DNA of 28,064 nt from JABMRP01 sp964444795 (GCA_964444795.1 CAYUIQ010000103.1:1-28064); one strand, 5' to 3'; shown: positions 1 through 9,309, counted from the first letter of the stretch. Numbers and translations: made by a program. Notes: a model not told the origin generated them from the letters alone.

Positions 1-68
1 CGTGAAGGGGTCGCTTCGTTAAGGACTAGACATCGTCGCGGTTGCTACCTCCCATAATCAAGGGAATA

Positions 69-3000
69 TCAGCGCCCCGCTGGATGCCTTGCGGACACAC
101 CTTCTTTCGCTGTTCGTGAAATAGTGATCGCCGGCCATGCCGACTTCAGTTCGTTGACGACCAACGAGGTTATCCGCACTTCTCTGTTTGCGGAGATGGA
201 GAGAGAGTAACTTTGCGGAATCTCGAACTCGTAGGCGCACGCAACCGTTGCTCCTTCGTTGGCGTAGAGTTCCAGCGATGCCCGATCCGCAAGAACTCGA
301 AGCTTGACTTTGCCGTCGATGATCGGTGCCGGACATGACTTTCCGTTGAAGCTGAAACACTTCACTTCCCGCACGCCGGTCGAAGTCCTCAGCTTCATCA
401 ACTCTCCGTATGTTATCTTCACGCCACGGACCGTCAGGTCGACAATGCCGTCCTCGCCGGGGGCAAACTCGACGGACAGATCGACCAGATCGGGCTTCAG
501 TTCCGAAAGTGCCTCGTTCGCCGACTCGACGGTGAGATCGCTGAATGTGTGTGTTTGCCGGTACAGGCTCTTGATCTCCGGAACCGGCCAGCGGAATAGG
601 CGGATCCCGTCGGGCGTCGTCCGCAACGTCAAGTCGGTCGGGAAAGCCATCTGCTGGTTGAACGGCATCCCCTGGACAAGAAACGGGCACTCCTGACGCC
701 GATCGTTCATCCAGCCGATCTGAACGACCCGCCCGTCGGGGCCGTTGTTGAACGTCTGCGCCGCATAGAATCCCCTGCCATGGTCGCCTCGCATCGTCTC
801 GCCCTCGGTCACGAAACCCGTCCCGTCGAAATGTCCGATTTCGTAGTCGAAGCTCGCGTCGGTGATCACCCATTTCATGTTGTTGCGGTCGCCATCCACC
901 GGGAGTTGGAACATGTCGATGCACTCCGCGGCCCAATTGCGGTGGATGTCCCCGGCCTCGACCCAATCGACGAGATTGTCGGATTCGAAGATCCGGATGA
1001 TTCGCTCCTTGCCACCAAGGATCAGAATCATTTTCCATTTGTTTCGGGCCTCGTCCCAGAACACTTTGGGATCGCGCTCACCTCTCATGACGCCCTGATT
1101 GCCAACGACGGGTTCTCCGTTGTTGTGCAGCGTGTAAGTACGACCACGATCGGTGCTGTATGCCATGGCCTGGAAGAAGCCGTCCTTCCAGGTCGTGGTG
1201 AAGAAGGCCACCAGAGTCTTCGTGTCGCCGACCTGTTTGCCGAGGCTGTTGTCGTGATCAACGACCGCGGTCCCGGACCAGATGGCCCCCTTGTCGTAGG
1301 GCAAGATGGCGTGCGGGAGTTGTTCCCAATGCACGATGTCGGTACTGACGGCGTGTCCCCACGATTTGGGACCGCGATTCACGCTGACGGCGCAGTGCTG
1401 GAAATAGAGATGCCACTCGCCGTCGTGGTAGACCATCCCGTTGGGGTCGTTGATCCAGTTCTTCCGAGAGGTGAAATGAAATTGCGGGCGCAGCTTCTGG
1501 TCGTATCCGACGTCGCCGTACGACGCGAAAGTGCGATGCGCCGGATCCATTTCTCCCGGCTCAAGCGGAGACGGGGCCCTAACGGTTGGTGCCGGTCTGG
1601 CGGCCTTTTGCAGTGCCGCGGGTAGCGAGGGCGGCATGGGCCGGTTCGACTGGAAAATGTGATCCACGACGGTGTGTCCCCAGCCACCCTCGTGGTGATC
1701 GACGATTTCGAGCGTCGCCTTCTTCCCGGCCAACTCGGAAACGTCCCACGACTGCCAGTCCATGATTTCGTGATTGGTCGGGTTCTTCAACGCGCGCCCC
1801 GTCGCGGTGCGGACCGTTTTTCCCTCGATGACGAGAAGGAGACCGGTCTTGCCCGGATGGTGGCCTCCGCCGATGAGGAAGTTGAGATACTTGCCCGTAA
1901 TGGTGACCGGTGCTGATGTCAGGGTGCCGGTGGTCTTGTCGCCGTCGAGGTAGCTGTTCACCAGCCCCTTGCCAAGATAGCCGGTGGCTTTGTTTCGATG
2001 CGTTCCGGCCCGGGCGGGCCGATCACCAAAGGCCGTTCCGGCGGTGGTCCAGTCGCCGTAGTCGTCGCCCTCGAAATCGGCGATGAGGATGTCGTCCGGC
2101 GCGGGTGTGTAGGCGGTGGGAGTGACATCGAAACGATCCCTGGGTCTCCCGTTGGAACGGGGAGCGGTTGCCACCGCCGCGTTGATGTTCACGCTGGCCG
2201 CCCGTACGTCGGGCTTTCCCATGAACTGGCGCAGACGCGGCAGCTTGCCCGGCTCGGAGATGATGGGCTTGGCGTCCTCGACAAAAGCGGCGGGACGGGT
2301 ATCGGCCGCGATCCGCTCGGCGTGCGCGGCAAGCAGTTCTTCGAGTTCCTTGACGACGTCGGGATGTCGCGAGGCGAGATCGGTTGTTTCGCCGATGTCG
2401 GTCTTCAGGTCGTAAAGCTCGGACGTTTTCTTTCCCGCTTTTCCGACGCGCACGAGTTTCCAATCGCCTCGGCGAATGCCTTCCACCTCGTAGTAATGGA
2501 TTTCATGCGGCGACTTGGCCCCTGGTTTGCCGAGGATCACATCCAGCGCGTCCTTGCCGTCAATGGTGCGATCATCCGGCACGCTGGCGCCGGTGAGTTT
2601 GGCCAACGACGGAAGGATGTCGGTGGTGACCACGATCTGGTCCGTCTCGGTCCCGGCGGGGATGGTTCCCGGCCACCAGGCAATGGTCGGTTCCCGCATG
2701 TGTCCTTCGTATTTGGGACCACCTTTGGCACCCCGCAACGGGCCCATGCTTCCGCCGGCTCCGCCGTTGTCAGAGGTAAAGATCACCAGCGTGTTCCGGT
2801 CGAGCTTCAACTGGCGGAGCGTGTCCAGAATGCGCCCCACGCTGGTGTCGACCTCTTCGACGTTCGCTCGTGTCACGTTCCCGTCGGCCTTGGCGAGGAT
2901 TTCGGGGCGCGCATAACGCGGGCCGTGGATATAGGCGTGGGGGAGATACAGGAAGAAGGGTTCCTCCCGGTGTGCTTTGATGAACTTGACGGCTTCGTCC

Positions 3001-3623
3001 GTCATCACCTCGCACAGCAGCGACTGATCCGCGCCGTCGCTCACGTAGGCAACCGCGTCGCTGCCCCGGATGACCGGCAGCGGCGTGTAGGGGCCGCCGC
3101 CTGTGACGGGATTTCCGCGACGGTTCCCCGGCCACATGTCATTGGAATACGGAATACCGAAATACTCGTCGAATCCCTGAGCCAGCGGCAGAAACTCGGG
3201 CTGATCGCCGAGGTGCCACTTGCCGAAGCAGCCGGTCGCGTAGCCCCGTTCCTTGAGCATCTCCGCGACCGTGATCTCGTCAGGGTTGAGACCACGTGTT
3301 TCCCCGGGAAACACGACGCGGCCATCCATTCCGATTCGATGAGCGTAGGCCCCCGTCATCAGCGCGGAACGCGACGGGGTACAAGCCGTGTTGGCGACAT
3401 AGAACTGCGTCAGCTTCAATCCTTCGGTGGCCATGCGGTCCAGATTCGGCGTTTGGTTCACCTTGTTCCCAAACGGACCGATATCGCCATAGCCCATGTC
3501 GTCGATGAAGACGAAGACAACGTTGGGCTTTTCGGCGGCGCGAGAACATGTAGCCAGTGCGGCGAAAAGAAACAGACTCGCGCAGAAGCGCAGGAACGCG
3601 GCGATTGTGTTCAATGAGTTCAT
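69..3623 (-). CDS. Secreted sulfatase-GH32 (beta-fructosidase) fusion protein
   Basis: This 1184-residue protein joins two complete enzymes. Residues 1-30 form a signal peptide. Residues 31-445 are an arylsulfatase with metal-binding Asp41-Asp42, a formylglycine site CTPSR (Cys81), the GKWHLG block near 134-139 and a TSDNGG block near 283-288. A proline-rich linker (about 446-510) follows. Residues 511-658 resemble the beta-sandwich module (IADFEG...GDW, GWGH) often found before planctomycete GH32 domains. Residues about 709-1160 are GH32: WINDPNG with nucleophile Asp726, RDP (850-852) and the acid/base Glu900 in the EC motif, followed by the C-terminal beta-sandwich. All three GH32 catalytic residues are intact, and no stop or frameshift separates the halves. 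Family knowledge predicts release of sulfate from one half and fructose from the other; a sulfated fructan-like substrate is inference. The gene starts 36 bases after the upstream sulfatase, so it is probably the last gene of that operon. No clear Shine-Dalgarno precedes the ATG. Confidence 0.95.
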   Translation of the reverse strand: MNSLNTIAAFLRFCASLFLFAALATCSRAAEKPNVVFVFIDDMGYGDIGPFGNKVNQTPNLDRMATEGLKLTQFYVANTACTPSRSALMTGAYAHRIGMDGRVVFPGETRGLNPDEITVAEMLKERGYATGCFGKWHLGDQPEFLPLAQGFDEYFGIPYSNDMWPGNRRGNPVTGGGPYTPLPVIRGSDAVAYVSDGADQSLLCEVMTDEAVKFIKAHREEPFFLYLPHAYIHGPRYARPEILAKADGNVTRANVEEVDTSVGRILDTLRQLKLDRNTLVIFTSDNGGAGGSMGPLRGAKGGPKYEGHMREPTIAWWPGTIPAGTETDQIVVTTDILPSLAKLTGASVPDDRTIDGKDALDVILGKPGAKSPHEIHYYEVEGIRRGDWKLVRVGKAGKKTSELYDLKTDIGETTDLASRHPDVVKELEELLAAHAERIAADTRPAAFVEDAKPIISEPGKLPRLRQFMGKPDVRAASVNINAAVATAPRSNGRPRDRFDVTPTAYTPAPDDILIADFEGDDYGDWTTAGTAFGDRPARAGTHRNKATGYLGKGLVNSYLDGDKTTGTLTSAPVTITGKYLNFLIGGGHHPGKTGLLLVIEGKTVRTATGRALKNPTNHEIMDWQSWDVSELAGKKATLEIVDHHEGGWGHTVVDHIFQSNRPMPPSLPAALQKAARPAPTVRAPSPLEPGEMDPAHRTFASYGDVGYDQKLRPQFHFTSRKNWINDPNGMVYHDGEWHLYFQHCAVSVNRGPKSWGHAVSTDIVHWEQLPHAILPYDKGAIWSGTAVVDHDNSLGKQVGDTKTLVAFFTTTWKDGFFQAMAYSTDRGRTYTLHNNGEPVVGNQGVMRGERDPKVFWDEARNKWKMILILGGKERIIRIFESDNLVDWVEAGDIHRNWAAECIDMFQLPVDGDRNNMKWVITDASFDYEIGHFDGTGFVTEGETMRGDHGRGFYAAQTFNNGPDGRVVQIGWMNDRRQECPFLVQGMPFNQQMAFPTDLTLRTTPDGIRLFRWPVPEIKSLYRQTHTFSDLTVESANEALSELKPDLVDLSVEFAPGEDGIVDLTVRGVKITYGELMKLRTSTGVREVKCFSFNGKSCPAPIIDGKVKLRVLADRASLELYANEGATVACAYEFEIPQSYSLSISANREVRITSLVVNELKSAWPAITISRTAKEGVSARHPAGR

Positions 3624-3659
3624 TTCAAGTCACTTTGAAGAGTAAGTTGGTTGAGTTCG

Positions 3660-5147
3660 TCAAGTTCTGCGTTTGCGTGGTTTCTCCGGGGCGGACTCGC
3701 GATTGGATCTCCGGTTCTCCTCCGACGAGATTTGCGATTCATCCCAGCCGAAGCGTTTGAAGTAGGCGGTCATGGCGGCAACCATGCGCCCCGCCAACTC
3801 GGGCTTTTCATCGGCAAGGTCGTGGCGTTCTCCGAGGTCCTCTTTCAGGTTGAAGAGAAATATCCTTCCCGTGTCGATATCCTTGATGAGCTTGTAGTCT
3901 CCCCGCACGATCGCCGCGTCGTGCGGTACTCTTGGCTTGGAATACTTGAACACCAGGAAGGGGTCTTTTCTGCGCACCGGCTCTCGGCCGCCGCTCTTCA
4001 TGTGCGCCAGCAGGCTCGCGCCTTCCAGCCTTGTGGGTATCCGGCCAAGGCCGCCGGCAAGATCCATCACCGTCGCAAAAACATCGGTACCCACCACCGC
4101 AACGCCTGAGTGCGTGTTGGCCGGGATTCCGGGGCCGCGCACAATGAACGGAACCCGGATCCCGCCTTCGCTGACATGGTACTTGTGACTCCGCTGCGGG
4201 TAGGCCTTGTAGAAGCCCCGCTCATGTACCGGTTTGCCAAAATCCTTCTTGGATTCATAGCCGTTGTCCGCCGTGTAGATAACGTAGGTATTGTCCCTGA
4301 TGCCGAGTTCTCCGATCTTGTCCAGGACCATGCCGACTCCGGTATCCAAATTCTCGTTCATCGCCGCCCAGAGCGGGCTGTGTTGATATTCGGTCGCTTT
4401 GTCCGCGTGCTCGGTCTCGAATTTCTCGATGGTGTCCCGTTGCGCCTGATACTTAAGATGGTTCGCGTAATGCGATATTTGGAGGAAAAACGGTTTGCCC
4501 GCTTGCACCTGTTTCTCCATGAACTCATTGCCTCTTCGACTCAGATCAAAGATCAGTTTCGGATCATCGGGTTCCTCTGAATTTCCATGGCCGTTACTGG
4601 TGCTGCCATCGCTAACATCATAGCCCAGGGCGTCCGGTGAGCGGCCGATATGCCACTTCCCAAGGTGGGCGCAGACATACTCGGGATGGATGCTTTTCAA
4701 GACATGGGCTAGCGATTCGCGATCTTCCGCGTCAAAATCCTTGATGCCGTCGGCTCCGAAGATCTTCAAGCTGGCCGGGCTGCGTCCAAACTGAATCGAG
4801 TGTCGCGTGGGCGAGCAGGTTGGCGCGGGTGAGTAGGCCCGTGAGAATCGCATCCCATCGGCGGCCAATTTCGCCAGCCTTGGAGTTTGGTAGTAGGTGC
4901 TGCCCGAACCCGGTTCATCGGGGTCCATCGGTGTCGAAAGCGCATTCCAGCCCTGATCATCGGCGAGGATGAAAACAACGTTGGGTGGTTGCTCGGCGAA
5001 GGCCAGAGAGGTCATGCCGAGAAAAACAGCCGCGCAGACTACCCCAATCCAACGGCGCGAGACAAGTGAATCGGCAACGTTTAACCGCAAAGCCCGAGGA
5101 ATTCGCGATAATCGCGGGATGGCGAAGTTGCTGGTCACTGTTCTCAT
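3660..5147 (-). CDS. Secreted Cys-type arylsulfatase
   Basis: This 495-residue protein belongs to the alkaline-phosphatase-like sulfatase superfamily (S1). It shows the metal-binding pair Asp63-Asp64 (LADDQG), the formylglycine site CSPTR with Cys111, the GKWHIG block and a TADNGY block, in the usual order. Position four of the site is Thr rather than the more common Ser. The ATG at 5147 is the only ATG upstream of the hydrophobic segment. It gives about 30 residues before a signal region (residues 31-51) that contains a twin arginine (SRRW), so Tat export or a downstream TTG start are both possible. The C-terminal tail is strongly basic (ENRRSNR...KPRKRRT). The gene lies third in a four-gene minus-strand cluster, 117 bases after the oxidoreductase and 36 bases before the fusion gene. 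Sulfate-ester hydrolysis is secure at family level; the substrate is unknown. Confidence 0.93.
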   Translation of the reverse strand: MRTVTSNFAIPRLSRIPRALRLNVADSLVSRRWIGVVCAAVFLGMTSLAFAEQPPNVVFILADDQGWNALSTPMDPDEPGSGSTYYQTPRLAKLAADGMRFSRAYSPAPTCSPTRHSIQFGRSPASLKIFGADGIKDFDAEDRESLAHVLKSIHPEYVCAHLGKWHIGRSPDALGYDVSDGSTSNGHGNSEEPDDPKLIFDLSRRGNEFMEKQVQAGKPFFLQISHYANHLKYQAQRDTIEKFETEHADKATEYQHSPLWAAMNENLDTGVGMVLDKIGELGIRDNTYVIYTADNGYESKKDFGKPVHERGFYKAYPQRSHKYHVSEGGIRVPFIVRGPGIPANTHSGVAVVGTDVFATVMDLAGGLGRIPTRLEGASLLAHMKSGGREPVRRKDPFLVFKYSKPRVPHDAAIVRGDYKLIKDIDTGRIFLFNLKEDLGERHDLADEKPELAGRMVAAMTAYFKRFGWDESQISSEENRRSNRESAPEKPRKRRT

Positions 5148-5264
5148 GTCCGTCGTCTTCTCAAATCCTGAATTCCGATTTGTCCGCGGGCTTTCGCGTC
5201 CGAGAGGATCCTATTACATCTCAAATCTCTGCCCCTATTCACCACGCAGCCTCCTTGCCTCCGG

Positions 5265-6569
5265 TCAAACTTTCCAGCCTTCGCGGAAGTCGGGGTAGAT
5301 GAATTCGTCCGCCTTCGCGTTGCCCGTGGCTTGGAACGCGGTCGCATCCCAGTCGAAACCGCCGCCGGCACGGAAGGCCGTGTTGGCCAGCAGGACCGAC
5401 TCGGCCAGGGCGCCGCTGTAATCGACGAAGTCGCACGTCGAACGGGGCCCGCCTTTGCAGGCGGTGAGCCATTCGTTGTGGAAGCCGGGCGAATTGGCAA
5501 TCGTCTCCTCCGGAGCTTCGGGCGTCGAACCGTCGAACATCTCGACCGTGTGTTTGTCGAAGCTCGATGCGATGACCCCTTTGTCACCGACGAACACGGT
5601 GAAGCCGCCGGCCTTAACGCCGAGTTTCTCCTTGATTTGCTTCATCTTGTCGCCGCCGCCATACCACCAGTGAAGTCGAACGGGGCCGCGTCCGCCCTCG
5701 GCCGGGAAGTCGAGACGCGTGAGCATGCTCTTCGGGGTTCGTTGCGGGTCGATGTCGCCCGGCGCGATCTCTTGCTCCAGATCGACGCGCGTCGGATGGC
5801 GAAGCTCCAGTGCCCAGAAGGGAATGTCGAGGATGTGGCAACCCCAGTTACCCGTTTCCGCGGTGCCGAAATCCCACCAGAATCGCCATTTGTAGGGACA
5901 GTATTCAGGGCTGTACTTGCGCATCCTCGCCGGGCCGATCCACAGGTCCCAATCGAGGGTCTTCGGTACTTCCGGAAATTCGGTCGGCACCGCCGGCATG
6001 CCGCGGTTCCCCCAAAGGGTCGAGTAAACGTCTTTGATTTCACCGATCATACCCGACCGAACCGCTTCGACAATGCGCCGCATTCCCGGAAACGCGTGGC
6101 GCTGGTTGCCCAACTGGGTGGCCACATTCATCTTCTTGGCGATGTTGGTCAACTCGCGGCATTCCCACGCACTGTGGGCCAGCGGCTTTTCACAGTAGCA
6201 ATGTTTGCCCATCAGCATCGCCTTGCGCGCGGGATGAAAATGCGTGTGATCGGGCGTGCTGACAACCACCGCGTCGATCTGCCGGTCCATCTCGTCGAGC
6301 ATCTTGCGAAAGTCGGCATATTGCTTGGCGCCGGGAAAGCGAGAAAGGTTCTTACCGGCCCGTTGCTCGTCCACGTCGCAAACGGCAACAATGTTCTCGC
6401 CCGCCACGCCGTTAACGTTCGCCCCGCCTTGGCCGCCAACGCCGATACAGGCGACGTTGAGCTTCTCATTCGCGGAGGTGGCGTTCACTTTCGCGGCCGT
6501 GCCCAACCAAACACCGGCCCCCAAGGCCGCCGAAGTCTTCAGCATCTCACGACGATTTGGATGACGCAT
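5265..6569 (-). CDS. Tat-exported Gfo/Idh/MocA family oxidoreductase
   Basis: This 434-residue protein starts at the ATG at 6569, preceded by a strong GAGGAG ribosome site about 8 bases upstream; the open frame continues upstream of this but only as a shadow of the neighbouring sulfatase. The N-terminus carries a Tat-like signal (NRREMLKTSAALGAG). The Rossmann NAD(P)-binding loop GVGGQG is at 43-48, and the family EKP motif is at 127-129. A GNWGCHILD block with His245 lies in the substrate domain. Enzymes of this family oxidise or reduce sugars and related polyols with a nicotinamide cofactor. Exported members are common in planctomycetes, and some relatives (GH109-like) cleave glycosidic bonds by transient oxidation. 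The gene lies between two sulfatase genes (74 and 117 bases away), which suggests a role in processing the same glycan; that role is inferred. Confidence 0.94.
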   Translation of the reverse strand: MRHPNRREMLKTSAALGAGVWLGTAAKVNATSANEKLNVACIGVGGQGGANVNGVAGENIVAVCDVDEQRAGKNLSRFPGAKQYADFRKMLDEMDRQIDAVVVSTPDHTHFHPARKAMLMGKHCYCEKPLAHSAWECRELTNIAKKMNVATQLGNQRHAFPGMRRIVEAVRSGMIGEIKDVYSTLWGNRGMPAVPTEFPEVPKTLDWDLWIGPARMRKYSPEYCPYKWRFWWDFGTAETGNWGCHILDIPFWALELRHPTRVDLEQEIAPGDIDPQRTPKSMLTRLDFPAEGGRGPVRLHWWYGGGDKMKQIKEKLGVKAGGFTVFVGDKGVIASSFDKHTVEMFDGSTPEAPEETIANSPGFHNEWLTACKGGPRSTCDFVDYSGALAESVLLANTAFRAGGGFDWDATAFQATGNAKADEFIYPDFREGWKV

Positions 6570-6643
6570 ACGTTGATCTCCTCTGGAAAGAATTGGCACC
6601 ACGTATCTTTGCTTTATTCGCCCGCGCAACGTGTGCTCAGATC

Positions 6644-8224
6644 CTACTTTTTCGTTGCCTCGCCGGCGTAACAGTCGGCATACCACTCCTCCCACAGCGC
6701 GGATAGTTCCGCAACCACCCGCGGATGGTCGGCCGCCAGATCGTTCGTTTCCGTTCGGTCGACGTCCATGTCGTAGAGTTCCCAGTCGCCGCCGAAACAG
6801 ACGAGTTTCCACTTGCCCTTTCTCACGGCCTTGCCACGCGACCATTGCCAGAAAATGGGGGGGCGTTCGGCGATCTCCTTGCCCTGGAAAATCGGGAGCA
6901 GGCTCTGCCCCTTCATGGGCGTAATCGTCCGGCCGCCGAACGTTTCCGGATACTCGGCCCCGGAGATGTCGACAAAGGTGGCCATGAAGTCGACCAAGTG
7001 GGCCGGCCTGCGGACCATGGCGCCGCCCCGCCGGATCACCCTCGGCCAGTAAGCGACCAGCGGTGTGGCGATGCCTCCCTCGTGGCTGAAGTTCTTGTAC
7101 TTGCGAAACGGTGTGTTGCTCACGTTGGCCCAGGCGCCGCCCACCGAAGTCCAGCGGGTCAACGTGCCGATTTCGCCGCTGCCGGGCATCCGTACCATCT
7201 CGGCCGAACCGCCGTTGTCGGCACAGAACAGAACCAGCGTGTTCTCCTCCTCGCCAAGCTCCTTGATCTTGTCGAGTAGCTTGCCGATGTTCTGGTCCAT
7301 CCGATCGATCATCGCCGCGTAGACGGCCATCGTCAGATCGGCCTCTTCCCTCTTCTCTTGGCTGAGCGTGTCCCAATCGCCCGACTCGCGCTGCGAAAGC
7401 GCGAACTTCGCTTCGATCAGGCCCATGTCGAGCTGGCGCTTGTACCTCGCGTTGCGGACCTTCTCCCAGCCGGCCATGTACCGGCCGCGATACTTCGCAA
7501 TGTCCTCGGGCCAGGCCATCAGCGGATCGTGCGGAGCGGTGTAGGCCAGGTAGAGAAAGAACGGCTTCTCCTCGTCCTTGTACTCTTCCAGGTAACTCAG
7601 GGCGTACTTGGTGAAGTAATCGGTGGTGTAGAAGTCCTTTTCCGGGGGAGTGTAGGGATGGTAGGTCTCCTCGTCGATACACCAGGACCGCTTGCGCTTT
7701 CTGGCCGGTTTGCCTTCGCCCTCGCGCTGCTCGCCGGGGTTGAAATAATTGCAGCAACCGTCGCGCAGTCCGAAATAGCGGTCGAATCCGCGAGTGACCG
7801 GGTTCTCGGTACCGTGGTGCTTGCCCGTCCAAAGCGTGCGATATCCGACCGTTCGCAGAACCTCGCCGAGGGTGACGCTGTTTTTCAATTCACCAAAACC
7901 CCGGCCCATGCCCACCTGCTGAGCATAGGCGCCGGTCAAGAGACATCCCCGCGAGGGAAAACACTTCGATGTGTTATAGAACTGAGTGAATCGCAGCCCG
8001 CCCGCGGCCAGTCGGTCGATGTTGGGCGTGGCGATCTCGCCGCCGTAGCAGCCGATGTCGGAGAAGCCCATGTCGTCGCACATGATCAAAACGATATTCG
8101 GCAGACCGTCGACTTGCTCGGAGGGTTGCGCGGCGGCAGTGCCGGTCGCGAGAGAAACCGAGAGGACCGCTGCCGACCCCATGATGGCGACAAGACGATA
8201 CGGAAGGACTCGCGATCGACTCAT
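6644..8224 (-). CDS. Secreted Cys-type arylsulfatase, first gene of the cluster
   Basis: This 526-residue sulfatase has an alanine-rich signal peptide (about residues 1-32), the metal pair Asp50-Asp51 (MCDDMGFSD), the formylglycine site CFPSR with Cys88, and a CADNGG block. The usual GKWHLG block reads TGKHHG, so the conserved Trp is replaced by His while the catalytic Lys and second His remain. The length and order of motifs match the S1 family, and the closing region (ELYDMDVDRTETNDLA) is typical of planctomycete arylsulfatases. The gene is the first of four co-oriented genes and lies about 60 bases downstream of a good sigma70-like promoter. Hydrolysis of a sulfate ester is a safe family-level call; whether it acts on the same substrate as the downstream fusion protein is inferred from gene order. 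Confidence 0.94.
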   Translation of the reverse strand: MSRSRVLPYRLVAIMGSAAVLSVSLATGTAAAQPSEQVDGLPNIVLIMCDDMGFSDIGCYGGEIATPNIDRLAAGGLRFTQFYNTSKCFPSRGCLLTGAYAQQVGMGRGFGELKNSVTLGEVLRTVGYRTLWTGKHHGTENPVTRGFDRYFGLRDGCCNYFNPGEQREGEGKPARKRKRSWCIDEETYHPYTPPEKDFYTTDYFTKYALSYLEEYKDEEKPFFLYLAYTAPHDPLMAWPEDIAKYRGRYMAGWEKVRNARYKRQLDMGLIEAKFALSQRESGDWDTLSQEKREEADLTMAVYAAMIDRMDQNIGKLLDKIKELGEEENTLVLFCADNGGSAEMVRMPGSGEIGTLTRWTSVGGAWANVSNTPFRKYKNFSHEGGIATPLVAYWPRVIRRGGAMVRRPAHLVDFMATFVDISGAEYPETFGGRTITPMKGQSLLPIFQGKEIAERPPIFWQWSRGKAVRKGKWKLVCFGGDWELYDMDVDRTETNDLAADHPRVVAELSALWEEWYADCYAGEATKK

Positions 8225-8521
8225 GGTACAGGACTCCGCGGAAGGCGTGCGGCCCGGGGCCGCCGTGGGAATGTATGGCGGGAAAGCCCATAGTATACCG
8301 TCGCGAGCCGGCGCCCGTCAAACCAGGCCAACGGGCCATCATTGCGATATTTGCCGCCTTCCGCGGAACCGTTGGAGATTCCAAACCAGACGGGTGGCTT
8401 GCCGTCGCGGCCTCTCGGGCCTTTGCCCGCCGCATGGGCGCCGTTAAACTGTAGAGAGAGTGAGGATCATCACGACGGGGGGCCTTGCAGATGACGCTTT
8501 TCAAAGCAGAGGAGTCCATGC
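8225..8521. other. Divergent control region between the sulfatase cluster and the peptidase/hydrolase pair
   Basis: This 297-base gap has no convincing gene. It holds the minus-strand promoter at 8292-8321 and a weaker plus-strand candidate, TTGCCC (8423-8428), 16-base spacer, TAAACT (8445-8450), about 70 bases before the peptidase start. No clear operator palindrome was found. Confidence 0.4.
8292..8321 (-). promoter_or_regulatory. Sigma70-like promoter for the sulfatase/oxidoreductase/GH32 cluster
   Basis: On the minus strand TTGACG (8321-8316) is followed by an 18-base spacer and TATACT (8297-8292). Both boxes differ from the consensus by one base. The predicted start of transcription near 8285 gives a leader of about 60 bases before the sulfatase ATG at 8224. 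No comparably good promoter was seen in the short gaps of the following three genes, which fits one transcript for all four. Confidence 0.6.
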
Positions 8522-9274
8522 ATGAAGTGTTTCTTTCTCAACAACTCCCCGGTGCGGTCGCTCTTGGCTGCATTCGTTGTGTTGCGAGTTGCGGCAGGCG
8601 CCAGCGCGTACGAACCGACGTCGCATTACGTCGTCCAGGACATCGAAGGTTGGCAGGTCTACGTCCACCGGGAGCTACTCCCCGGCGGCAAGCATTGCGA
8701 GGTCGGCACGCCGGCTCTGAGGCAGTTGAACTGCGGTCTGGCCAAAACAAGGCAAATGCTCGCCGAGGGCCCGCTTGACAAACTGCGGGCGGTAACGATC
8801 TGGCTCGAGGTTGACTCGACCAACGGCAAGCACGGCCGCACCTCCGCTTATCAGTATCATCCCAACCTCGGCTGGCTGGAGAAGATGGACTTTCACCCCA
8901 AGAAACAGAAATGCGTTGAGTTCGGCAGTGCCGCGGGGCTGGCCAAGCGATCCGATTTCAAAACGGTCCAGGTCACGATGCACGAATTGGCCCACGCCTA
9001 TCACGATCAGATTCTCAGCTTCGGCGATCCCGATGTGCTGGCGGCCCACAAGCGGGCGCGAGAGGAAGGGAAATATCCGCCCGGGGATTGGGTCGTCCGG
9101 GCCAATCACAAGGAGTTTTTCGCCGGCCTAACGACTCGCCATTTCGAATCCGAGGAAAGACGCAAGGAAATCGTCGATCGCGATCCTGCCTTCGCGAACA
9201 AACTGGAGCAGTACTGGGGTAAACCTAAGGCGCTTTTCGACACAACGCTGGACGATGTGAAACAGCGGAAATAG
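8522..9274 (+). CDS. Secreted HExxH metallopeptidase, anthrax lethal-factor-like fold suspected
   Basis: This 250-residue protein has a signal peptide (about 1-29, ending ASA). A zinc-binding HELAH motif lies at His154, Glu155 and His158, within MHELAHAYHDQ. Forty residues later KEFFAG supplies Glu198, which fits the third zinc ligand of gluzincins such as the lethal-factor-type (ATLF-like) domain. That makes it a likely zinc peptidase of the periplasm or cell surface, although the substrate is unknown and a non-proteolytic role cannot be excluded. The ATG at 8522 is chosen because an AGAGGAG ribosome site (8508-8514) lies 7 bases upstream; an ATG four bases earlier is in another frame. It is followed 35 bases later by a carbon-nitrogen hydrolase gene on the same strand, so the two are probably co-transcribed. 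Confidence 0.88.
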   Translation: MKCFFLNNSPVRSLLAAFVVLRVAAGASAYEPTSHYVVQDIEGWQVYVHRELLPGGKHCEVGTPALRQLNCGLAKTRQMLAEGPLDKLRAVTIWLEVDSTNGKHGRTSAYQYHPNLGWLEKMDFHPKKQKCVEFGSAAGLAKRSDFKTVQVTMHELAHAYHDQILSFGDPDVLAAHKRAREEGKYPPGDWVVRANHKEFFAGLTTRHFESEERRKEIVDRDPAFANKLEQYWGKPKALFDTTLDDVKQRK

Positions 9275-9309
9275 AGAACCGCGAATAGACCTCATCAAGG
9301 AGATCGGGC

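Noticed and set aside
1998..3617. A 539-codon plus-strand frame across the sulfatase half of the fusion gene
   Set aside because: It mirrors the coding frame on the other strand, where catalytic motifs prove the real gene.
6570..7832. Upstream extension of the first oxidoreductase frame into the sulfatase gene
   Set aside because: The Tat signal and strong ribosome site mark the start at 6569; the extension overlaps the sulfatase in another frame.
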